64,000 nt of DNA from DAOUJH01 sp965116555. GTDB taxonomy: Bacteria > Chloroflexota > Dehalococcoidia > Lucifugimonadales > QGNO01. Below are positions 48,656 through 57,541 of this stretch, one piece after another. The notes beneath the pieces are model-generated. The model saw only the letters and a program-made list of their open reading frames with translations. It had not been told where the DNA came from and did no database searches. The stretch spans positions 1,488,001 through 1,552,000 of the forward strand of contig OZ220698.1 in assembly GCA_965116555.1 (NCBI GenBank), given 5' to 3'. Within the stretch, counting starts at the first letter, position 1; every line of letters begins with the position of its first letter. A program made the position numbers and the translations under genes.

Positions 48656-49051
48656 TTGGCCGTCGCAGCCAGGACCGCAGCGCTTTCCCTGTTCTTTCCG
48701 CTGGTCGTGGTGGCCGTCCTCGTCATCCATTTCGCCACCGGGTGGACCACATTCGAGCGGGAGGACATTGAGTTCGGGGTCGCCCTGCTGGCGTCGCTGT
48801 CCATCGTGGTCTGGCCGACATCCATCCCCCTGAGCCTGGCGTTGGTTCTGCTCTATCGGCGCTCCCGCCTGTCAGCCTATATCTGCGCAGCGCTGCTGAT
48901 TCCTCCTTCGATACTCGGTTTCATAGTAGCCGGCCTGCTGCAATGGGAGGTCGCCGCCATTCTCGTGGCAGCGTTCTCCCTGCCCGCGTGGGCCGCCCTG
49001 CTGGCGGTCAGCTGGCAGCAGAGCCGAACCCGGTCTTCCGTACCCTCCTGA
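48656..49051 (+). CDS. Four-helix membrane protein, 131 aa
   Basis: TTG start 6 nt after the protease stop. Hydrophobic segments lie at about 8-27, 38-62, 70-92 and 95-118, separated by short polar turns. No motif recognised. Probably cotranscribed with the protease pair. Confidence 0.55.
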   Translation: MAVAARTAALSLFFPLVVVAVLVIHFATGWTTFEREDIEFGVALLASLSIVVWPTSIPLSLALVLLYRRSRLSAYICAALLIPPSILGFIVAGLLQWEVAAILVAAFSLPAWAALLAVSWQQSRTRSSVPS

Positions 49052-49106
49052 CGCTGCCTGTCCTAGCGCTGGTTCCAAGACCTGCGCGTCGCGGCGAGGT
49101 CCCGGC

Positions 49107-51497
49107 TCAGTCTCCGCCGGGAGTCGGCGCGGCGTGGGCGTATACTCGCCCGTCGGGTCCCGTCGAGTACACCACCCCGTCACTGACAGCGTAGTGCAGT
49201 ACGTCGGAGAAGCCGCCGGTCTCGAACTCCCACGGCAATATGGAACCGTTTCCCGCATCGACGGCGAACAGGTAGCCCTCGTCGAGCTGTCCGTAGAGAA
49301 TCCCGTCCACGACCGTCAGGAAGTGGCTTGTGAAATCCTCTATGGAGATGGTCCATAGCACCCCGCCGTTGCGGGCGTGGAGGGCGAAGAGATACTCGGC
49401 CCCCTCGGAGGCCCCGTAGAGCACACCGTCTACCACGACGGGGGCGGTGCTGAGTCCATGCGCTTCGTAGCTCCAGAGTTCCTCTCCGGTGGCGGCGTCC
49501 AGCGCATAGACGTAGTCGCTTGGAGCCAGGTAGTGGATGCCGTCGACCGCCAGGGCCGGAAAGTCCCGGGCGGGGAGCTCCTCGGTATACATGCTCCAGA
49601 GGAGTTCCCCCGTCGCCTCGTCGAAGGCGTAGGCCGAGTTGATCACGTTGAGATGGAGCACACCCTCCAGCACGGCGGGTGCCGACTCGACGTAGCCTGC
49701 CACATCTTCCTCCGACTTCCACGCAACCCCACCGGTGGCGGCGTCCAGGGCGTAGAAGTCGCCGTACTGCGCGCTCTGGGCGTACACCCGCCCCAGGTGG
49801 TACGTGGGAGCGACGTGGTGTTCGATGGGGTAGGGATGCTCCGCCGCCCAGACGAGTTCCCCGGTCGCTGCGTCGACGGCGTGGACCACCCGGTCATACT
49901 CGCCCTGGGCGGGAAAGTACACCCTGCCGCCGCCCACCGCAGGAGGGCTCTGAACCCAGTCCCCGGTGTCATAGCGCCACAACTCCTCGCCGGTGTAGGC
50001 GTCCAGGGCGTAGAGGTGGTTGTCGTTGGAGCCGGCGTAGACGGTCCCGTCCACCACGGCTGAGATGGAACGTATCGGGCCTCCCGCCGAAAAGCTCCAC
50101 ATCAGCTTTCCCGATTCGGCGAACAGGGCGTAGAGGGTTCCGTGGTCGGAGCCGGCGTACACCACGCCCTCCGCGAGCACCGGCCCTGTCATCACCGGGC
50201 CGCCGACGGTGAATGACCAGATGAGGGAATCGTCCGGGGCGCCCGGCCCCGTAGGGCGACAGAAGTCCAGACCCTGAACGTTGCTCTCATACTCCAGGAA
50301 CATCAACTGGTGTTTCAGGCTCGACGGTATGCACCCCGTCAGTTGGTTGTTCCTCATCACCAGTTGCGTGAGATTCTCCAGGTTGCCCAGCTCCGCAGGG
50401 ACCGGCCCGCTCAACCGATTGTCCCCGATGTACATGTAATGCAGGTTGCTCAGGGAGCCCAGTTCGGGAGGGATCGAGCCACTGAGCTTGTTATCGCCAA
50501 TGGACAGCTCTCGTAGTTTGGACAGTCTGCCCAGCTCCGGCGGAATCGGCCCTTCAAGCGAATTCCCCTGCAGGTACATTCCCTCCAGGTTGGCAAGGTT
50601 GCCAAGCTCCGGGGGGATCGCTCCCGTGAGTTGGGTCTCGGACAGCAGCATCTCCGCGAGCGCCGTCATGTTGCCCAGCTCCGGCGGTATCTCCCCTCCC
50701 AGCGGATTCCTGTACAGATACAACCTATCCAGCTTCGAGAGCTTGCCCAGTTCCGGAGGGATGCCCCCGGTCAGCTCGTTGCCCCAGAGGCTCAGGAATT
50801 GCAGTTCGGACAGGTCGCCCAACTCCGGCGGTATCGGCCCCGTCAGGTAGTTCGCATTTAAGAGCAAGCCCTCCAGGCGGGACAGATTCCCCAGCTCCTC
50901 CGGTATCTCTCCGGTCAGTTGGTTGTTGTACAGGAGCACCGCCTTCAAGCGGGAGAGGTTGCCCAGCTCCGGCGGGATGTTGCCCCTGAGATAGTTTTCC
51001 CTGAGGTTCAGCACCTCCAGGGCCGCAAGGTCGCCCAGTTCGGGCGGCATGGTTCCGGTTATCTCCGCCAGATCCAGTTCCAACGCGACCACTCGCCCGT
51101 CCTCGTTGGTCGTGACCCCGAGCCACTCCCCCAGGGGGGCGTCGCTCACCCAGTTGTTTTCCAAGCCGTACAACTTGGCCAGTTGATGGAGGGGCCAGTT
51201 GTCTCCGTCGGTAGCGTTGTAGAATGCGGTTAGCGCCTGCCGGTCCGTTTCCGGCGAACCCGTCACCGGAGGAACGGACGGTGGAGCGGAGGTTGGTGAC
51301 GGCGACGGGCTGGGAGCCGGTGTTGGCGCATCCGGCGTGGGGATGACCGTCGGCGTCTCCGTAGGTCTTGACGTGGGAGCGGGCGCGTCGGCGGGTACGG
51401 TCGCCGTGGACTGTGGAGTCGCAGGCGGGTCGTCCTTGGAGCAGGCCAGGGCCGCGACCAGCAATGCGAGGACCAACAGGCAGAGCAGTCTGGTCAC
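49107..51497 (-). CDS. LRR plus PQQ-propeller lipoprotein
   Basis: 796 aa. Lipobox ALAC puts the lipid on Cys19. A TP/PS-rich linker (about 24-82) precedes an LRR N-cap (DRQALTAFYNATDGDNW), ten 24-residue repeats of plant-like type (about 140-385, LSGxIPPELGNLxxL) and a C-cap with Cys. Residues about 425-790 hold repeats such as TVYAGSNDNHLYALDAYTGE, the PQQ-type eight-bladed propeller of BamB-like proteins. It should display a binding arc and a propeller at the cell surface. Partner unknown. Confidence 0.85.
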   Translation of the reverse strand: MTRLLCLLVLALLVAALACSKDDPPATPQSTATVPADAPAPTSRPTETPTVIPTPDAPTPAPSPSPSPTSAPPSVPPVTGSPETDRQALTAFYNATDGDNWPLHQLAKLYGLENNWVSDAPLGEWLGVTTNEDGRVVALELDLAEITGTMPPELGDLAALEVLNLRENYLRGNIPPELGNLSRLKAVLLYNNQLTGEIPEELGNLSRLEGLLLNANYLTGPIPPELGDLSELQFLSLWGNELTGGIPPELGKLSKLDRLYLYRNPLGGEIPPELGNMTALAEMLLSETQLTGAIPPELGNLANLEGMYLQGNSLEGPIPPELGRLSKLRELSIGDNKLSGSIPPELGSLSNLHYMYIGDNRLSGPVPAELGNLENLTQLVMRNNQLTGCIPSSLKHQLMFLEYESNVQGLDFCRPTGPGAPDDSLIWSFTVGGPVMTGPVLAEGVVYAGSDHGTLYALFAESGKLMWSFSAGGPIRSISAVVDGTVYAGSNDNHLYALDAYTGEELWRYDTGDWVQSPPAVGGGRVYFPAQGEYDRVVHAVDAATGELVWAAEHPYPIEHHVAPTYHLGRVYAQSAQYGDFYALDAATGGVAWKSEEDVAGYVESAPAVLEGVLHLNVINSAYAFDEATGELLWSMYTEELPARDFPALAVDGIHYLAPSDYVYALDAATGEELWSYEAHGLSTAPVVVDGVLYGASEGAEYLFALHARNGGVLWTISIEDFTSHFLTVVDGILYGQLDEGYLFAVDAGNGSILPWEFETGGFSDVLHYAVSDGVVYSTGPDGRVYAHAAPTPGGD

Positions 51498-51709
51498 AGA
51501 ATCCCCCTATGGATGGAGAGGAGACCGCTCTCCTTAGGGCCTGTGGAGGATAACCCTCCCCGACTGGCGGCCGAGTCTAGCCTGCTCAACTGCCCCAGCA
51601 TCCGAGTGTCCCGTCGGTCTTCACGCCGCAGGTGTGGCGGTCCCCTGCGCTCACGCCTCGCTGCCACGGGCCACTGGGAGAACAACGAAGCCAGATAGAA
51701 TCCAGCGCA

Positions 51710-52630
51710 TCATTCCTTCCTATGGGGTCTGTTGGCGCGTGGGATGAGTTGGAGCACGAACATGACCAGGAACACGAAGCCCGCTATCAGGCTGCCTGCC
51801 GCGGGGATGGTCAACACGCCGACGCCGATGCTGCCCAGCTCGGCGGCCTCCCTCCCGACCTCTGTGAAGACGTAGAAATACGAGGCGAGAGTGACAGCCA
51901 AGCCTGCGACGCCGATGATTGCGGCCACGGCGCGGGGCAGCCCTATCGAGATGATGCTCAACAGGCCAGATACGAGCAGGACATAGAAAAACACGTTGAG
52001 CGCAGGCAGACCCAGTTCCTCGGCCCCTGCCCTGAGGGTGAGACTCACACCAGCCGCCAACTCGCCATAGGCGGAGGCGAGGAAGCCCACCCAGGGCATG
52101 AAGATGCTTATCAGGACCAACACGCCCGCGATCAGACTGCCGACACCGGCAACGTTCAATCGCACGAACCCCGGGAGCGCGCCGACCCATGGCGGGGCCT
52201 GAGGCCTGCTCTCGCCATCTCCGGCTGCGGCTACAACTCCCGTCTCTTCTTCGGCGTCACCACCGGCTGCAGCCCGGCCGGCCCGGCGCGACTGAGCGGC
52301 TTCCAGCACCGTCTTCAGCCATGCGATGGTGGCGGGGTTACGTTGCAACGTATGGCGATGCTGGAACTGCAGGGCGGCGATGCCCCCGAACGACAGCAAG
52401 GTCAGCCAGAAGGCCGTGGAAGTGACGATGAGCAGGATGATCAGGCCGACCGCGGCTATCGCTATCCGCGTCTCCACCTGCACGGCGTGCGGCGCGAAGT
52501 AGGTTCCGGCTGCTGCCAAGCCGAGAAGCCCCAACAACAACTTGTAGACCAGCGGAACGCCAAGTAAGAAGGCGGCCAGCAGGATGACGACCCCAAGGGC
52601 CGGAACGATGAGAAACTCTTTGGACTGCAT
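51710..52630 (-). CDS. Polytopic membrane protein
   Basis: 306 aa. Hydrophobic helices at about 8-26, 28-45, 56-85, then after a soluble loop (about 86-150) at 158-185, 210-230, 235-258 and 270-297. No conserved catalytic motif is visible. The Ala/Gly-rich loop (SRRAGRAAAGGDAEEETG) looks flexible. It lies between the LRR-RCC1 and LRR-PQQ lipoprotein genes. The 212-nt gap 51498-51709 holds no gene. Confidence 0.65.
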   Translation of the reverse strand: MQSKEFLIVPALGVVILLAAFLLGVPLVYKLLLGLLGLAAAGTYFAPHAVQVETRIAIAAVGLIILLIVTSTAFWLTLLSFGGIAALQFQHRHTLQRNPATIAWLKTVLEAAQSRRAGRAAAGGDAEEETGVVAAAGDGESRPQAPPWVGALPGFVRLNVAGVGSLIAGVLVLISIFMPWVGFLASAYGELAAGVSLTLRAGAEELGLPALNVFFYVLLVSGLLSIISIGLPRAVAAIIGVAGLAVTLASYFYVFTEVGREAAELGSIGVGVLTIPAAGSLIAGFVFLVMFVLQLIPRANRPHRKE

Positions 52631-52702
52631 CAGTTTTCACTCCTTTCTGCGCGCGGGTCGCGCGGCTGTAGCGCTGGGTCATCAAATGGTTCGCCCCCCT
52701 AT

Positions 52703-55120
52703 TCACTTGGAGGCTATGACTATCACCTTTCCGTCGTCCCAAGCTCCAGGCACCCAGCAGGCGATGGAGCCGTCGCGCCGCACCCCGCAGGCGCGTTCTT
52801 TGCCGAGGCTGATCGAGGTGAACGCTTCCTCAGACAGCGGGAATGTTTCGTAGGGAAGAAGGCCCCAGCACTCTACGGAGCCATCCCTTCGCACTCCGCA
52901 AGAGTAGGTGTCCCCGGCGCCGACCGAGATGAACTCCCCGTGCGGCGGTGTGGCTTGGCCTTGCTCATCACTGCCCCAGCACGCCACGGAGCTGTCGCTC
53001 AGCACCCCGCAGGCGTGGAGACTCCCGGCGCTGACCGAGGCGAATTCCCCGTCCGGCGTGAAGGTGAGATCTCCGGGAACGCTGCCCCAGCACTCCACGT
53101 ACCCGTAATTGCTCAACCCGCAGGTGTAAGTGTCCCCGGCGCCGACCGAGGTGAACTCCCCGTCCGGCGGTGTGGCTTGGCCTTGCTCATCACTGCCCCA
53201 GCAGACGACGGAGCTGTCGCTCAGCACCCCGCAGGCGTGGCGACTCCCGACACTGACCGAGGCGAATTTCCCCTTCGGCGGCGCGCCTATATGATCATCA
53301 TCACTGCCCCAACAGGGGACGGAGCCGTCCCGCAGTACCCCACACATGTAAGTGTCCCCGGCTCCGACCGAGACGAACTCCCCCTTCGGAGGCGTGGCCT
53401 GGCCATACTCATTCCCACCCCAGCACTCCACAGCGCCGTTCTTCCGCACTCCGCAGCTGTGAGCCTGCGCGGCTTTGACCGAGTCAAACTGCCCGGCTGG
53501 CGGCGTGGCCTCGCCGGAGAAGTTACTGCCCCAGCAGGCGATGGAGCCATCCAGGCGCAGGCCGCAGGCGTGGAGACTCCCGGCGCTGACCGAGGAGAAC
53601 TCCCCCTCCGGCGGAGTAGCCTGCCCATGCCGATCATCGCCCCAGCACTCCATGGCGGCGTTCTGCCGCACTCCGCAGCTGTAGTCCGGCCCGACGCTGA
53701 CCGAGACGAACTCTCCCTCCGGCGGCCTGACATGACCGTCACCACGATCACCCCAGCAGGCGACGGAGCCCTCAAGTCGGACCCCGCAGCTGTAGTCAAA
53801 ATCAGCGCTGACGGAGGAGAACTCCCCTTCCGGCGGAGTAGCCTGGCCTTCCGAGTCTGTTCCCCAGCAGGTGATGGAGCCGTCGCCGCGCACCCCGCAG
53901 GTGTGGCGCCCCCCCGCGCTGACGGAGGAGAACTCCCCCTCCGGCGGCGAGGTCTGGCCATCGCCACGCCAGCCCCAGCACTCCACTGAGCCGTCGTGCC
54001 GCACCCCGCAGGTGTGCTGATTATTGGCGCTGACCGAGGCGAACTCCCCATCCGGTGGAGTACCCTTGCCATACTCATTACTGCCCCAGCAGGTGACGGA
54101 GCCATCAAGCCGTACCCCGCAGCTGTAATCCCACCCGAGGCTTATTGAGGTGAACTCTCCGGCGGCAACCGATGCGACGGTTGGTTGGACTTCGGATTCC
54201 CTGGCGACAGTCGGCGCCGGAGTTGGCGGCGCCGCCGGCTCGCCGCAAAGAGGAACGCCAAACAGGCGGCCCTCGTCTCTTAATCTTAACAGGCTTAAGG
54301 GCGCACAGCCGCTCAACTGGTTGCCGCGGAGACCCAGCTCTTTCAGGTTGGAGAGATTGCCCAGCTCCGGCGGTATCTCCCCGCTCAGCTCGTTGTTGTC
54401 GAGGTCCAGCTCTATGAGGTTGGTGAGGTCGCCCAGCTCAGGCGGTATCTCACCGCTCAACCGGTTGCCTTTGAGGTACAGCCCCCTGAGGTTGGCGAGG
54501 TTGCCCAGTTCCGGCGGTATCTCACCGCTCAACTGGTTGAAGCGGAGGTCCAGACTCCTGAGGTTGGCGGGGGCGCCCAGCTCAGGCGGTATCTCACCGC
54601 TCAACTCGTTGCTGCTGAGGTCCAGCTCTATGAGGTTGGTGAGGTCGCCCAGCTCAGGCGGTATCTCACCGCTCAACTCGTTGCTGCTGAGGTCCAGCTC
54701 TATGAGGTTGGTGAGGTCGCCCAGCTCAGGCGGTATCTCCCCGCTAGAGTTGTTGCCTTGGAGGCGCAACTCTATGACACGGCCGTTCTCATCGGTTGTG
54801 ACGCCCTGCCATTCGCCCAGGGGAGCGTCGCTTAGCCAATTGTTCCTCTTCCAGCTTTCGCGGCCGGTGGCGTTGTAGAGCGCCACCAGCGCCTCCCTGT
54901 CGGTCTCTGCCGAAGTCACGGCCAGCGGGGGCCGGACGGTGGATGTTGGAGATGCCGCGGGCTCGACGGTCGAAGTGGAACTTCCGGCGGGGTCAGGGGT
55001 TGCCCCGGCAGAGGACGGCGGGGTCGTAGCTTGACCGGCGGGAGTCCTGCCGCCGTCGCCGTTGCCGCCGCAGGCGGCCAGTGCCAGCATGACCGCCAGC
55101 ATGACAATAGCTCTAATCAT
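52703..55120 (-). CDS. LRR plus 13-module RCC1 lipoprotein
   Basis: 805 aa. Lipobox AALAAC (lipid Cys17), a TP-rich linker and LRR N-cap (TDREALVALYNATGRESW), then about six LRRs (about 118-265) and cap SGCAPLSLLRL. Residues about 325-800 contain 13 modules of the type GEFxSVSAGxxHxCGVRxDGSVxCWG. This is the RCC1-like propeller repeat, here about 36 residues, with paired Cys per module. Family: RCC1 repeats build seven-bladed propellers; 13 modules might give two. Last gene of the LRR array (operon end). Confidence 0.85.
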   Translation of the reverse strand: MIRAIVMLAVMLALAACGGNGDGGRTPAGQATTPPSSAGATPDPAGSSTSTVEPAASPTSTVRPPLAVTSAETDREALVALYNATGRESWKRNNWLSDAPLGEWQGVTTDENGRVIELRLQGNNSSGEIPPELGDLTNLIELDLSSNELSGEIPPELGDLTNLIELDLSSNELSGEIPPELGAPANLRSLDLRFNQLSGEIPPELGNLANLRGLYLKGNRLSGEIPPELGDLTNLIELDLDNNELSGEIPPELGNLSNLKELGLRGNQLSGCAPLSLLRLRDEGRLFGVPLCGEPAAPPTPAPTVARESEVQPTVASVAAGEFTSISLGWDYSCGVRLDGSVTCWGSNEYGKGTPPDGEFASVSANNQHTCGVRHDGSVECWGWRGDGQTSPPEGEFSSVSAGGRHTCGVRGDGSITCWGTDSEGQATPPEGEFSSVSADFDYSCGVRLEGSVACWGDRGDGHVRPPEGEFVSVSVGPDYSCGVRQNAAMECWGDDRHGQATPPEGEFSSVSAGSLHACGLRLDGSIACWGSNFSGEATPPAGQFDSVKAAQAHSCGVRKNGAVECWGGNEYGQATPPKGEFVSVGAGDTYMCGVLRDGSVPCWGSDDDHIGAPPKGKFASVSVGSRHACGVLSDSSVVCWGSDEQGQATPPDGEFTSVGAGDTYTCGLSNYGYVECWGSVPGDLTFTPDGEFASVSAGSLHACGVLSDSSVACWGSDEQGQATPPHGEFISVGAGDTYSCGVRRDGSVECWGLLPYETFPLSEEAFTSISLGKERACGVRRDGSIACWVPGAWDDGKVIVIASK

Positions 55121-55141
55121 CGTCTGCTCCTTTCTCCCGGC

Positions 55142-56029
55142 TCATTCCCCGCAAAGCGGAAGGTTAATCTCGCCTCGGGATTCTCGGTATTCTTCCAGGC
55201 TTTGGGGCACACAGCCGCTCAACTGGTTGCCGTCGAGGAGCAGCCGTATCAGGGAGCCGGCGAGGTAGCCCAGCTCCGGCGGTATCTCCCCGCTCAACCG
55301 GTTGCTGTCGAGGGCCAGGTATTCCAGGGAGGTGGATTTGCCCAGCTCCCACGGTATCTCCCCGCTCAACTGGTTTCGGGAGAGCTCCAGCTGCTCCAGG
55401 TTGGGGAGGTAACCCAGCTCCGGCGGTATCTCACCGCTCAAATCGTTGCGGTGGAGGCGCAGCCGCTTCAGTTTGCCGAGGTTGCCCAGCTCCGGCGGTA
55501 TCTCCCCGATCAACCGGTTGCTGTAGAGGTACAGCCCCCTAAGGTTGGCGAGGTTGCCCAGCTCCGGCGGTATCTCACCGCTCAACCGGTTTCGGTCGAG
55601 CTCCAGCCACTCCAGGTTGGAGAGGTTGCCCAGCTCCGGCGGTATCTCCCCGATCAAGCCGTTGCGGTCGAGGTCCAACTTTCTGACAAGACCGTCCTGA
55701 TCAATTGTGACGCCCTCCCATTCGCCGATGGGCTTGTCGCTGAGCCAGCCGCATCTCCTCTCCCAGCTTTCGCCGCCGGTGGCGTTGTAGAGCGCCACCA
55801 GCGCCTCCCTGTCGGTCTCCGCGGATGTCGCATCCGGGGGCCGGACGGTGGGCGTTGGGGAGGCCGCGAGCTCGACGATCAAAATGGAACTTTCGGCGGG
55901 GTCAGGGGTTGCCCCGGCAGAGGACGGCGGGGTCGTAGCTTGACCGGCGGGAGTCCTGCCGACGTCGCCGTTGCCGCCGCAGGCGGCCAGTGCCAGCATG
56001 ACCGCTAGGATGATAATAGCTCTAATCAT
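55142..56029 (-). CDS. LRR lipoprotein (array member)
   Basis: 295 aa. Signal and lipobox ALAAC (Cys17), then a TP/S-rich linker, LRR N-cap (TDREALVALYNATGGESWER) and about seven 24-residue LRRs (about 128-275), cap SGCVPQSLEEY...LPLCGE. The repeat class is LSGEIPPELGNLxxLxxLxLxxN, the plant-like type. Likely surface-exposed and adhesive or ligand-binding. Identical spacers flank it on both sides. Confidence 0.85.
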   Translation of the reverse strand: MIRAIIILAVMLALAACGGNGDVGRTPAGQATTPPSSAGATPDPAESSILIVELAASPTPTVRPPDATSAETDREALVALYNATGGESWERRCGWLSDKPIGEWEGVTIDQDGLVRKLDLDRNGLIGEIPPELGNLSNLEWLELDRNRLSGEIPPELGNLANLRGLYLYSNRLIGEIPPELGNLGKLKRLRLHRNDLSGEIPPELGYLPNLEQLELSRNQLSGEIPWELGKSTSLEYLALDSNRLSGEIPPELGYLAGSLIRLLLDGNQLSGCVPQSLEEYRESRGEINLPLCGE

Positions 56030-56050
56030 CGTCTGCTCCTTTCTCCCGGC

Positions 56051-57520
56051 TCATTCCCCGCAAAGCGGAAGGTCCAATTGAAAGCCTCCGTATCGTTCCA
56101 GGCTTTGGGGCAAACAGCCGACCCACAGGTTGCGGTTGAGGGCGAGCTTTCTCAGGTTGGGCAGGTTGCCCAGCTCCGGCGGTATCTCCCCGCTCAACCG
56201 GTTGTGGTGGAGGTACAGAATCTGCAGGTTGGTGAGGTTGCCCAGCTCCGACGGTATCTCCCCGACCAAGCCGTTGTCGCGGAGGTCTAACACTTCCAGG
56301 CTGGCGAGACTTTCCAGCTCGGGCGGTATCTTCCCGCTCAACCGGTTGCCGGCGAGGTTCAGCACGAGGACACGACCGTTCTCATCGACTGCGACGCCAT
56401 GCCATTCGTCGATGGGCGCGTCGCTGAGCCAATTGTCGCTCCTCCACCAGCTTTCGCCGTCGGTGGCGTTGTAGAGCGCCACCAGCGCCTCCCTGTCGGT
56501 CTCCGCGGACGTCGCATCCAGCGGCGGCCGATCAGTGGGTGTTGGAGATGCCGCGGGCTCGACGGTCGAAGTGGAACTTCCGGTGGGGTCAGGCACCCGA
56601 GTTGCCGCCAGCAGCGGCCCGCCGCAAAGCGGAAGGTCAATCTTGCCTTCGTATCTTAATAGGCTTCGGGGCGCACAGCCGCTCAACTGGTTTTCGCGGA
56701 GGTCCAGGAATTCCATGTCGGGGAGATTGCCCAGCTCCGGCGGTATCTCCCCGCTCAGCTGATTGTCGTGGAGGTCCAGCCGCTCCAGGTTGGAGAGGTT
56801 GCCCAGCTCCGGCGGTATCTCCCCGCTCAGATCGTTGTCGTTGAGCCACAGCTCTAGCAGGTTGAGGTTGCCCAGCTCCGGCGGTATCTCACCGCTCAAC
56901 TGGTTGTGGTGGAGCTCCAGCCACCTAAGGTTGCCGAGGTTGCCCAGCTCCGGTGGTATCTCCCCGCTCAGCTGGTTGTCGTCGAGGTACAGCCCCATAA
57001 GGTTGGCGAGGTCGCCCAGTTCCGGCGGTATCTCCCCGCTCAGCTGGTTGTCGTCGAGGTACAGCCCCCTAAGGCTGCCGAGGTTGCCCAGCTCCGGCGG
57101 TATCTCCCCGCTCAGCTGATTGTCGTGGAGGTCCAGCCGCCTAAGGCTGCCGAGGTCTCCCAGCTCCGGCGGTATCTCCCCGCTCAACTGGTTTTCGCGG
57201 AGGTCCAGCCGCTCCAGGTTGGAGAGGTTGCCCAGCTCCGGCGGTATCTCCCCGCTCAAATTGTTGTTGTCGAGGTCCAGCACGATGACACGAGCGTTCT
57301 CATCGGTCGAGACGCGAGTCCATTCGCCCAGGGGAGCTTCGCTGAGCCAATTGTGGCTCCTCTTCCAGTTCTCGCCGCCGGTGGCGTTATAGAGCGCCAC
57401 CAGCGCCTCCCTGTCGGTCTCCGCGGATGTCGCATCCGGAGGGAGTCTGCCGACGTCACCGTTGCCGCCGCAGGCGGCCAGTGCCAGCATGACCGCCAGG
57501 ATGACAATAGCTCTAATCAT
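56051..57520 (-). CDS. Double-unit LRR lipoprotein, internal gene fusion
   Basis: 489 aa. Lipobox Cys17, but the TP linker is almost gone (GDVGRLPPDATSAETDREAL). The first unit has eight LRRs and the cap SGCAPRSLLRY...LPLCGG. Then a complete linker plus second N-cap occurs inside the protein (SSTSTVEPAASPTPT, then TDREALVALYNATDGESWWR) and three more LRRs with cap VGCLPQSLERY. This is best explained as two array genes joined by deletion of the intervening signal sequence. Confidence 0.85.
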   Translation of the reverse strand: MIRAIVILAVMLALAACGGNGDVGRLPPDATSAETDREALVALYNATGGENWKRSHNWLSEAPLGEWTRVSTDENARVIVLDLDNNNLSGEIPPELGNLSNLERLDLRENQLSGEIPPELGDLGSLRRLDLHDNQLSGEIPPELGNLGSLRGLYLDDNQLSGEIPPELGDLANLMGLYLDDNQLSGEIPPELGNLGNLRWLELHHNQLSGEIPPELGNLNLLELWLNDNDLSGEIPPELGNLSNLERLDLHDNQLSGEIPPELGNLPDMEFLDLRENQLSGCAPRSLLRYEGKIDLPLCGGPLLAATRVPDPTGSSTSTVEPAASPTPTDRPPLDATSAETDREALVALYNATDGESWWRSDNWLSDAPIDEWHGVAVDENGRVLVLNLAGNRLSGKIPPELESLASLEVLDLRDNGLVGEIPSELGNLTNLQILYLHHNRLSGEIPPELGNLPNLRKLALNRNLWVGCLPQSLERYGGFQLDLPLCGE

Positions 57521-57541
57521 CGTCTGCTCCTTTCTCCCGGC

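Noticed and set aside
52940..53989. Plus-strand frame opposite the RCC1 region
   Set aside because: It is the antisense reading of the RCC1 repeats, with no start signal or family similarity.
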